A program made the position numbers and the translations under genes. A DNA stretch of 64,000 bases from an uncultured Chloroflexota bacterium (GTDB taxonomy: Bacteria > Chloroflexota > Anaerolineae > UBA4142 > SHND01), in the NCBI GenBank assembly GCA_937870825.1, contig CALMZO010000436.1, forward strand, positions 62,001-126,000, given 5' to 3'. Below are positions 57,340 through 64,000 of this stretch, in pieces. The number at the start of each line of letters is the position of its first letter. Within the stretch, counting starts at the first letter, position 1. Below the pieces are notes generated by a model. That model worked only from the letters and a program-made list of their open reading frames with translations. It was not told where the DNA came from and did no database searches.

Positions 57340-57633
57340 TTACACCGTTCCTGCGTCAAGCTTGTCATATTCGCGGTGTGTGCCGACAAAGCGAATATAA
57401 ACAATTCCATAATCATAATTGAGCGCAACGATTACGCGATAGGTATTGCCACGAATGTTGAATACAACGCGATGGTTGGTAACAAAACTCGCGTTGGCAT
57501 AAATGCGGCGAATGTCGTTCGGCGTTTTCCAGCGCGCGAGTTTGACATCGTGATACCATGCGCGCAACGCCTCTTCGGCGTCAGGATGTTTTTGCCAAAA
57601 TTCTCGCAAGGTCTTGCGCGCAATGATTCGCAC
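57340..57633 (-). CDS. higB: HigB-like mRNA interferase toxin
   Basis: The 97-residue protein is a HigB/RelE-fold RNase: RIIARKTLREFWQKHPDAEE at the start, VVFNIRGNTYRVIVALNYDY and VYIRFVGTHREYDKLDAGTV at the end with the GTHxEYD motif. These toxins cleave mRNA on the ribosome. It precedes higA by six bases, the usual order for this subgroup. Confidence 0.92.
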   Translation of the reverse strand: MRIIARKTLREFWQKHPDAEEALRAWYHDVKLARWKTPNDIRRIYANASFVTNHRVVFNIRGNTYRVIVALNYDYGIVYIRFVGTHREYDKLDAGTV

Positions 57634-57671
57634 GCGCAGATTATATCATGCTCCCGAAATGGGAGCAACCG

Positions 57672-60557
57672 CTATTTCCCATTCAGCACCCTCTTCAACC
57701 ACTGCCCCGTATAACTCTCTTTTACCTTTGCCACATCTTCCGGCGTACCTTCCGCAATCACGCGTCCGCCCGCGTTGCCGCCTTCGGGACCCATGTCAAT
57801 AATCCAGTCGGCGGTTTTAATCACATCGAGATTGTGTTCGATGACGACGACGGTGTTGCCCGTGTCAACGAGTCGTTGCAAGACGCCGAGCAATTTGTCC
57901 ACGTCCGCCGCGTGCAAACCAACCGTCGGTTCGTCGAGAATGTACAACGTGCGTCCCGTCGCGCGGCGCGCAAGTTCCTTTGAAAGTTTGACGCGCTGTG
58001 CTTCGCCGCCGCTCAGTTGAGTTGCAGGTTGTCCGAGCCGAATATAGCCGAGACCCACATCGCGCAGCGTTTCGATTTTGCGCGCGATGCTCGGAATGTT
58101 TTGGAAAAATTCTGTCGCTTCGTTCACCGTCATGTCCAGCACTTGAGAAATGTTTTTGCCGCGATAGTGAATTTCCAACGCTTCGCGATTGTAGCGTTTG
58201 CCGTGACAGATTTCACATGGAACGTAGACATCGGGCAAAAATTGCATTTCGATTTTGATAATGCCGTCGCCTTCGCACGCTTCGCAGCGTCCGCCTTTGA
58301 CGTTAAACGAAAAACGTCCCGCCTTGTAGCCGCGCGTTTTTGCCTCATTCGTCATCGCAAACACATCGCGAATGTCGCCGAACGCGCCCGTGTACGTCGC
58401 GGGATTCGAGCGCGGCGTGCGTCCGATGGGCGATTGGTCAATGTCAATCACTTTGTCGAGCGCGTCCACACCTAGAATCGTATCGTGTTTGCCCGCGCTT
58501 TCGTGCGCGCCGTTCAACACTTGTGCGAGTTTTTTGTACAAAATATCTACGGTGAGCGACGACTTGCCCGAACCCGAAACGCCCGTGATGCAGACAAATT
58601 TACCGAGCGGAATTTTTACGTCAATGCTCTTGAGGTTGTTTTCGCGCGCGCCTTTTACCGTCAACACTTTGCCGTTGCCTTGACGACGTTTTTCGGGAAT
58701 CGCGATTTTGCGCTTGCCGCTGATGAATTGTCCCGTGATGGATTTTGGATTTTTCGCGATTTGGTCGCGCGTACCCGCCGCGATAATTTCGCCGCCGTGT
58801 TCGCCCGCGCCGGGTCCGAGGTCCACAATAAAGTCCGCGTGATTGATGGTGTCTTCGTCATGTTCGACGACGAGAACCGTGTTGCCCAAATCGCGCAGAT
58901 GCATCAACGTATCGAGCAAACGCGCGTTGTCGCGTTGATGCAAGCCGATGCTCGGTTCGTCGAGAATGTACAACACACCCATCAACTGCGAACCGATTTG
59001 GGTGGCGAGACGAATGCGTTGTCCTTCGCCGCCGCTCAACGTGTTCGCCGCGCGGTCGAGCGTGAGATAATCGAGACCGACATTGACAAGAAATCCCAGA
59101 CGCGCGCGAATCTCTTTTAAAATTTGTCCCGCAATGGTCATTTCACGCGCGCTCAATTTTTTCGGCAGCGTTTCAAAAAACTCGCGCGCCTCGCCGACGC
59201 TCATCCGCGTGAGGTCAACGATATTCTTGCCGTCAATCGTGACCGCGAGCGCTTCGGGTTTGAGCCGCTGTCCTTTGCACACAGGGCAGGGCAGCGCGGT
59301 CATGTATTGTTCGATGTTCTGGCGAATGTAATCCGAGTCCGTTTCTTTGTAGCGGCGCATCAGGTTGGGAATGACGCCTTCGAAACTCGTTTCGTATTCG
59401 CGTTTCGCGCCAAATTGATTTTCGTACTGTACGCGAATCCGTTCGCCGTTCGTGCCGTACAAAATTTTATCCAGGTCCGCGCGTTTTAATTCGCGCACGG
59501 GCGCGTCCAAATCAAATTTGTATTTGCGCGCGACGGCTTCCAATAATTTTCCAAAGTAACTGTCCCCGCCGCTGTCCATGCCGTTCGTCCGAATCGCGCC
59601 TTCGCTCAACGCGAGTTCGCGATTGGGAATAATCAAGTCGGGGTCAATTTCCAATTTCGTGCCGAGTCCCATGCACGCGGGGCACGCGCCGTGCGGGGTA
59701 TTGAACGAAAACGTGCGCGGCTCGATTTCGCCCAACGAAACATGACCGAGCGGACACGCGAAATTTTCGGAAAAAATTACATCGTCTTCTTCGCGTCCCT
59801 CATTTCCTTCATTTCCTTTCTTGCCATTCGCCTCTTGCTTGTTCACCAACACAACGCCTTCCCCCAATTTCAACGCGGTCTCGATGGAATCTGCCAGACG
59901 CGTATCATCATTGCCTTCTTTTTTCACGACGAGACGGTCAACGACGGCTTCGACGCTCGTCTGCTTGTAGCGGTCGAGTTTTACATCTTCGTTGACATCA
60001 TAAATTTCGCCGTTGACGCGGACGCGCACGAAACCCGCTTTGCGAATGTCGTCGAAAACTTTTTTGTGTTCGCCCTTGCGGTCTTTGATGAGCGGCGCGA
60101 GAATCATAATGCGCGTGCCGTCGGGAAATTTTTTGATGGCGTCTACCATCTGCTCGACACTCTGTCGTTGAATCACGCGCCCACAGACCGGACAATGCGG
60201 CGTTCCCGCGCGCGCAAACAACAACCGCAAGTGGTCGTACACTTCGGTCACGGTGCCGACAGTGGAACGCGGATTGTGGCTCGTCCCTTTTTGGTCAATC
60301 GAAATCGCAGGCGAGAGCCCTTCAATCAAGTCCACATCGGGCTTTTCCATCAAACCGAGAAACTGCCGCGCGTACGCGGACAGCGATTCGACATAGCGCC
60401 GTTGCCCTTCGGCATAAATCGTGTCGAATGCGAGCGACGACTTGCCCGAACCCGAAAGTCCGGTGACGACGACGAGTTGGTCGCGCGGAATTTCGACGCT
60501 GATATTTTTCAAATTGTGTTCGCGCGCGCCGCGCACGATGAGTTTGTCTTGAGTCAT
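57672..60557 (-). CDS. uvrA: Excinuclease ABC subunit UvrA
   Basis: UvrA recognises DNA lesions in nucleotide excision repair. The 961-residue product has two ABC ATPase modules ([20 protein letters not shown] and [20 protein letters not shown]), signatures [15 protein letters not shown] and [15 protein letters not shown], and zinc modules with [19 protein letters not shown] and CEACEGDG...[10 protein letters not shown]. Length is normal apart from an insertion of low-complexity residues ([11 protein letters not shown]) near 250, encoded by an interspersed repeat. Confidence 0.97.
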   Translation of the reverse strand: MTQDKLIVRGAREHNLKNISVEIPRDQLVVVTGLSGSGKSSLAFDTIYAEGQRRYVESLSAYARQFLGLMEKPDVDLIEGLSPAISIDQKGTSHNPRSTVGTVTEVYDHLRLLFARAGTPHCPVCGRVIQRQSVEQMVDAIKKFPDGTRIMILAPLIKDRKGEHKKVFDDIRKAGFVRVRVNGEIYDVNEDVKLDRYKQTSVEAVVDRLVVKKEGNDDTRLADSIETALKLGEGVVLVNKQEANGKKGNEGNEGREEDDVIFSENFACPLGHVSLGEIEPRTFSFNTPHGACPACMGLGTKLEIDPDLIIPNRELALSEGAIRTNGMDSGGDSYFGKLLEAVARKYKFDLDAPVRELKRADLDKILYGTNGERIRVQYENQFGAKREYETSFEGVIPNLMRRYKETDSDYIRQNIEQYMTALPCPVCKGQRLKPEALAVTIDGKNIVDLTRMSVGEAREFFETLPKKLSAREMTIAGQILKEIRARLGFLVNVGLDYLTLDRAANTLSGGEGQRIRLATQIGSQLMGVLYILDEPSIGLHQRDNARLLDTLMHLRDLGNTVLVVEHDEDTINHADFIVDLGPGAGEHGGEIIAAGTRDQIAKNPKSITGQFISGKRKIAIPEKRRQGNGKVLTVKGARENNLKSIDVKIPLGKFVCITGVSGSGKSSLTVDILYKKLAQVLNGAHESAGKHDTILGVDALDKVIDIDQSPIGRTPRSNPATYTGAFGDIRDVFAMTNEAKTRGYKAGRFSFNVKGGRCEACEGDGIIKIEMQFLPDVYVPCEICHGKRYNREALEIHYRGKNISQVLDMTVNEATEFFQNIPSIARKIETLRDVGLGYIRLGQPATQLSGGEAQRVKLSKELARRATGRTLYILDEPTVGLHAADVDKLLGVLQRLVDTGNTVVVIEHNLDVIKTADWIIDMGPEGGNAGGRVIAEGTPEDVAKVKESYTGQWLKRVLNGK
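59795..59825. repeat. TTTCCTTCATTTCC-type repeat inserted in uvrA
   Basis: GTCCCTCATTTCCTTCATTT and following bases belong to the same family as 31279 and 39108. Here it is in frame within UvrA and encodes a Gly/Asn/Glu/Lys-rich loop absent from typical UvrA proteins. Confidence 0.6.
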
Positions 60558-60579
60558 AGAGATTGGATGTTGGAAGTTG

Positions 60580-60606
60580 GAGATTCCTCACTCCGTTCGG
60601 AATGAC
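60580..60606. repeat. Solo arm of the REP-like element
   Basis: GAGATTCCTCACTCCGTTCG followed by GAATGAC matches the right arm of the element at 14448. The left arm is missing. It lies between uvrA and the convergently spaced membrane-protein gene. Confidence 0.75.
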
Positions 60607-60689
60607 AATTTGGAACGGAACAAATGTTCAGAACTCGTATTGTACACACCTTGTCAAGAGGGCGCAAATAAAATTTCAGAGAGGCAAAA

Positions 60690-61328
60690 ATGTCCACACG
60701 CACGTTACGGAGCGGAGCGTTCGCCGCGTTCGCTGCCGCGTTTTTGCTCGGCTGGCAATTTTTGATTGCGATTGGGATTGGGGATGAAATCGCGTTGTTG
60801 AGCAAGTCAGTGGACCCCGCGCGCATGACGTCGTTTTTTGAGATTGACGCGCGCGCACTGACGCAATTGATGACGGCGGACGACGCGTTTGCGCTGGCGT
60901 ATGCGATTGCGTTTATTGTGTTGGCGCTGTATTTGATGCCGCACGCGAAACTCGTTTCAACACTGGCGCTCGTGTTTGCGGTGTTGACCGCGCTGATTGA
61001 TTTGTCCGAAAATTCGCTGCTGCTCGCATCGGTGGAGCAAGTGGCGCAAAATCAGCCGCTCGACGCGCACGCGCTTGTCGTGCTGTTTTGGTTGGGGCAA
61101 ATCAAATATCTGGCGATTTATCTCGCCGCGATATTGTTCGCGCTTGTGTTGTGGGAATTTGGCGCGGCGGGGAAAATTCTTGCCGCGTTGCTGTTCCTGT
61201 TTGTCGTAATCGGTGTGGCTTCGATCACGGTTGATGTGTTGAGGTTTGTCAAAGTGGTGTGGATGGAATTGCTGCTCGTCGTCGGTGGAATTTTTCTCGT
61301 ACTCGAAGCGCGCAAAGTTCAAACATAA
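60690..61328 (+). CDS. Multi-pass membrane protein (DUF4386-like)
   Basis: The 212-residue protein has six predicted membrane helices, from RSGAFAAFAAAFLLGWQFLI to MELLLVVGGIFLVLEA, with LALVFAVLTALIDLSENSLL in the middle. The pattern resembles DUF4386-type bacterial membrane proteins of unknown role. AGAGAGGCAAAA is a weak ribosome site. Its end overlaps the alr 3' end by ten bases on the opposite strand. Confidence 0.65.
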   Translation: MSTRTLRSGAFAAFAAAFLLGWQFLIAIGIGDEIALLSKSVDPARMTSFFEIDARALTQLMTADDAFALAYAIAFIVLALYLMPHAKLVSTLALVFAVLTALIDLSENSLLLASVEQVAQNQPLDAHALVVLFWLGQIKYLAIYLAAILFALVLWEFGAAGKILAALLFLFVVIGVASITVDVLRFVKVVWMELLLVVGGIFLVLEARKVQT

Positions 61329-62467
61329 ATGCGCGGCACGCGCGCGGAAATCGTCGTGACGGTTTCGTAATTATTGGTCCCAAGCTGTTCCGCGATTTCT
61401 TCCGCGCTCAATTCGTCATTGCCCTGTTTGCCAATCAACACCGCTTCATCGCTCGTTTGCGCTTCGGGAATGTCGGTGAGGTCAATCATTGTTTGGTCCA
61501 TGCACACGCGTCCGATGATGGGCGCGCGCTGCCCGCGCACCAATACGTTTCCGTAATGATTCGGTTTGCGGCGAAAGCCATCCGCGTAGCCCACCATCAA
61601 CACGCCAACGCGCGACGCGCGTTGTGTTTCAAACGTCGCGCCGTAACTGACAAAACGTCCGGCGGGAACATCGCGCACGAGCGCGATTCTGGTTTTGAAC
61701 GCGAGCGCGGGTTCAAAACCCTCCGGGCGCGGCGCATCGGACGAGGGATGCAAGCCGTACAATAAAATTCCGCCGCGCGCGAGATTGAAACGCGGATGTT
61801 GATAATAAATGGACGCGGGACTGTTTGCGGCGTGAAGATATTCGAGCGGCAAGCCCGCATGTTCCAATTCATCGGCGACGCGCAAAAATGTTTCAAGTTG
61901 CTTGCGCGTGAATTCATCGCCCCAATTTTGAACGCCGCGCGCGTGCGGGTCATCCGCAACGGCAAAGTGCGTGAACATGCCCTGAATGTGGAACTCGTCA
62001 TTTCGTGCCAAGCGCGAAATTTCTTGCGCGGCGGTTTCTGCATTCAATCCCAAGCGCGTCATGCCCGTATCAATCTTGATGTGGACACAGGCGCGTCGTT
62101 TGAGTGTGCGCGTTGTGTCGAGAAGCGGCTGAATGTAATCGAGCGAGGGAATCGTCAAGGTCAAATCATGTTCCAACGCGGCGGGTGTCCATTCCGGCAA
62201 GGTGGGTCCGAGTACGAGAATCGGCGCAGTGATGCCCGCGTCGCGCAGTTCGATGCCTTCACCTGCCGCGTACACACCGAGCCACGTTGCCCCCCCCCGC
62301 AGCATGGCGCGCGCGCTTTCCATCGCGCCGTGTCCGTACGCGTTCGCTTTGACCATGCCCATTAATTCCGTTTGCGCGCCGACGATATTTTTCAGAAGGC
62401 GCGTATTGTTTTCGATATTGTGCGTTGTGATTTCAAGCCACGCGGGACGAAGGGGAATCTGCATCAT
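61319..62467 (-). CDS. alr: Alanine racemase
   Basis: Alr makes D-alanine for peptidoglycan with pyridoxal phosphate. The 382-residue product has the PLP lysine in LMGMVKANAYGHGA, RACVHIKIDTGMTRLGL with the substrate-side residues, and the catalytic Tyr region FVSYGATFETQR. VGYADGFRRKPNHYGNVLVR and RVCMDQTMIDLTD complete the C-terminal domain. A G9 tract lies in frame near the LRGGATW codons. The frame continues upstream to 62722 but through terminator sequence, so ATG 62467 (or 62464) is used. Confidence 0.95.
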   Translation of the reverse strand: MMQIPLRPAWLEITTHNIENNTRLLKNIVGAQTELMGMVKANAYGHGAMESARAMLRGGATWLGVYAAGEGIELRDAGITAPILVLGPTLPEWTPAALEHDLTLTIPSLDYIQPLLDTTRTLKRRACVHIKIDTGMTRLGLNAETAAQEISRLARNDEFHIQGMFTHFAVADDPHARGVQNWGDEFTRKQLETFLRVADELEHAGLPLEYLHAANSPASIYYQHPRFNLARGGILLYGLHPSSDAPRPEGFEPALAFKTRIALVRDVPAGRFVSYGATFETQRASRVGVLMVGYADGFRRKPNHYGNVLVRGQRAPIIGRVCMDQTMIDLTDIPEAQTSDEAVLIGKQGNDELSAEEIAEQLGTNNYETVTTISARVPRIYV

Positions 62468-62590
62468 GGGGTTAGAGTGCGTCTTAAAACTCGGCGATGA
62501 ATGGCTCACGCAAAGGCGCAAAGAAACTAGAACTTGAATTTCTGCGGTCTCTGCGGCTTTACGTGCGACGTTTAAGACACTCACTTGGAA

Positions 62591-62624
62591 AAAAACGGGT
62601 AGGTCGGTTGACCTACCCGTTTTT
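62591..62624. terminator. Bidirectional intrinsic terminator
   Basis: AAAAACGGGTAGGTC and GACCTACCCGTTTTT pair perfectly around GGTT. It lies right after the stop of the Ig-like protein on the - strand and before alr. Confidence 0.95.
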
Positions 62625-62627
62625 GAT

Positions 62628-64000
62628 TTACGGAGCCGGTTGCGTGCGACAGACGAGTTCGCTGCCGCTCTTGCCGATGAGACATGCCTGGAATTGCGTG
62701 ACCGTTTTGTTGCCGTGCACATTGAGTTTCAAAACACTGGAACGGAATGCGCCGGTCGCAACCTCGGCTGTGGCAGTATTCGTTACTGCTTTGCCTTCGC
62801 TGTTCAAACCAACCGCTTGCATTTTCGCGGGGCGGTCTTCGCCGCGCCAGTAATAGTTGATGCTCACCCGAAACGATTTGTTGCCGCTCTGTTCGACGCG
62901 GATGCTGCGAATCTGTGTCTGCGGCTGCTGCGTCGGTTGTGGTGTCGGTGTTGGGGGCTTGGGATTGTTCACCGTGACCGTTACGGAAAGTTGTGCCGAG
63001 TTGTTGAAACAGTACGCAATCAATTGGTATGTCGTCGTCGTTTGGGGTGTGAGTGTGATTTGTCCGGGCGTAGCGACGCCGCTGTTCCCTTGCGGTGTTT
63101 TCAAAACGACAGAGGTCGCGTTGGTCACAAGTCCCCAGCTCAGGACAGTGGATTGTCCTTTGGTAATTGTGCTGGGATTCGCCCCAAAGCCGTTGAACTT
63201 GGGCGTGCCGCTGCATCCGCCGTTCACGTTCACGGTGAGCGAGATGGATGCTTTGTTATTGCCGCAGTAGGCGACGAGAGAGTAGGTCGTCGTCACAGTC
63301 GGTTGTACCACGCGCGAACCGGGCGACCCAACCCCTTCGCTTCGATTCGGGAATTGCAAGTACACCGCGTTCGCGTTTTGCACCAGACCCCAGTTCAAGG
63401 TTGTTTGCTGCCCCGCGTTGATGGTCTGCGGATTTGCAGAGAATCCGTTAAAGACGGGTGTGCCGCTGCATCCGCCGCTGCCGCCGCTGACAATGACCGT
63501 GACCTGGACTTGATTCGCGACATTGTTGCAGTACGCGGTGAGCGTGTACGTTGTCGTTTGCGATGGCTGCACCTGAAGCGAGCCCGGTGTGCCAACCCCC
63601 TGCGTGCCGCTGGGCGAAGTCAGATAGACGGCGTTTGCATTTTGCACCGCGCCCCAACTCAAGGTAGAGATTTGTCCGGCGTTGATGGTTTGCGGATTTG
63701 CCGTAAAGCCACCCATCGCGGGTGTGCCGTTGCAGCCGGACGGCGGCGGGGCAGTTGGTGGGATGGGCGTTGGTGGACGCGGCGTCGGTGCGCCGGGGAC
63801 ATTGATGATGGCATCAAAGCGTGTGCCGAAAACAACGCCATTGGATGCCTGCAGCTGCCACACGCTGGAATGCGAACCGGGTGTGGCTGGCGCAATCATG
63901 TTGATGGAAACGTTGATAACGTCGCCGGGCGCGGCTGCCGGAATGGGCTGCGGTGACGATGCGCCAAAAGCAAGTCCCGCGACAAAGACGGCATTGTAGC
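62628..64000 (-). CDS. Surface protein with NBR1-type and repeated Ig-like domains (5' end outside window)
   Basis: The frame is open to the right edge, so the N-terminus is missing. An NBR1-type Ig-like domain comes first (GDVINVSINMIAPATPGSHS, SVWQLQASNGVVFGTRFDAI). A Pro/Thr linker follows, then three ~85-residue repeats, each with NPQTINAGQ-type starts, LSWG/LNWG, NANAVYL-type strands and TTTYTLTAYC ends. A final domain precedes the stop. Paired Cys begin and end each repeat. It is probably exported and may bind polysaccharide or protein ligands. Confidence 0.8.
   Translation of the reverse strand, partial: YNAVFVAGLAFGASSPQPIPAAAPGDVINVSINMIAPATPGSHSSVWQLQASNGVVFGTRFDAIINVPGAPTPRPPTPIPPTAPPPSGCNGTPAMGGFTANPQTINAGQISTLSWGAVQNANAVYLTSPSGTQGVGTPGSLQVQPSQTTTYTLTAYCNNVANQVQVTVIVSGGSGGCSGTPVFNGFSANPQTINAGQQTTLNWGLVQNANAVYLQFPNRSEGVGSPGSRVVQPTVTTTYSLVAYCGNNKASISLTVNVNGGCSGTPKFNGFGANPSTITKGQSTVLSWGLVTNATSVVLKTPQGNSGVATPGQITLTPQTTTTYQLIAYCFNNSAQLSVTVTVNNPKPPTPTPQPTQQPQTQIRSIRVEQSGNKSFRVSINYYWRGEDRPAKMQAVGLNSEGKAVTNTATAEVATGAFRSSVLKLNVHGNKTVTQFQACLIGKSGSELVCRTQPAP

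Noticed and set aside
62468-62722. 85-residue N-terminal extension of alr
   Set aside because: It would translate the terminator at 62591 and part of the neighbouring gene's end. Alr homology begins at 62467.
62640-63956. 438-residue open frame on the + strand
   Set aside because: It mirrors the Ig-like repeat protein, which has clear domain repeats on the - strand. The mirrored frame has none.

Overview
The window reads as a stretch of chromosome from a Chloroflexota bacterium, most likely Anaerolineae-like. This is an inference from gene content: DUF4058, FHA plus winged-helix regulators, NBR1-type Ig-like domain proteins, NEW3-domain/ABC trios, and the strong use of gcg/cgc codons. No rRNA, intact tRNA or CRISPR array was found. 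The intergenic DNA is unusual. Many junctions carry imperfect or perfect inverted repeats, and a GTCATTTCGAGCGGAGCGAG-type REP element recurs between and even inside genes.

Region 1 (1-27.5 kb) is a dispersed ethanolamine-utilisation (EUT) bacterial microcompartment locus, all on the + strand. It encodes ethanolamine ammonia-lyase (eutB, eutC), acylating acetaldehyde dehydrogenase (eutE), shell proteins (eutL, a BMC-H, a second BMC-T, two BMC-P/EutN), the eutQ cupin, the eutJ chaperone, a 122-residue protein with a EutQ-like N-terminus, a GH1 glycosidase and a class II aldolase. The system would split ethanolamine into acetaldehyde and ammonia inside a protein shell and oxidise acetaldehyde to acetyl-CoA. 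Between these genes sit an HNH nuclease pair, two toxin/antitoxin-like pairs, a DUF697 GTPase-like protein, an M4-like metalloprotease with a paralogous domain protein, MscS and MscL channels, methyltransferases, MazG, DinB and an Mrr-like nuclease. DUF503, a large membrane glycosyltransferase-like protein and der close the block. No eutA, eutT, eutG or phosphotransacylase (eutD/pduL) gene is visible here.

Region 2 (27.5-34.2 kb, - strand) holds a membrane protein, a hypothetical/DUF4058/miaB cluster, and a Ser/Thr kinase with PQQ-like propeller followed by an FHA/winged-helix regulator. Region 3 (34.3-43.5 kb) carries a secreted glycosidase-like protein, a NEW3-protein/ABC-ATPase/ABC-permease set, hsp20, a candidate structured RNA with an intrinsic terminator, and a convergent GAF-PAS histidine kinase/OmpR-type regulator pair. 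Two 11-bp-phased direct-repeat arrays lie upstream of the NEW3 gene and hsp20.

Region 4 (43.5-52.8 kb) looks like an island: gene fragments, a possible tRNA 3' remnant, a Stealth-type sugar-phosphate transferase, a PIG-L deacetylase, and a heavy-metal operon (CmtR-like ArsR regulator, LspA-like, P1B ATPase, LspA, ICMT-like methyltransferase) with a clear promoter/operator. Region 5 (52.7-64 kb) has a lipoprotein glycosidase, a GHKL-ATPase/AT-hook gene pair of unknown function, a YgiT-type antitoxin with a toxin remnant, a HigBA pair, uvrA, a membrane protein, alr, and an Ig-like surface protein running off the right edge.
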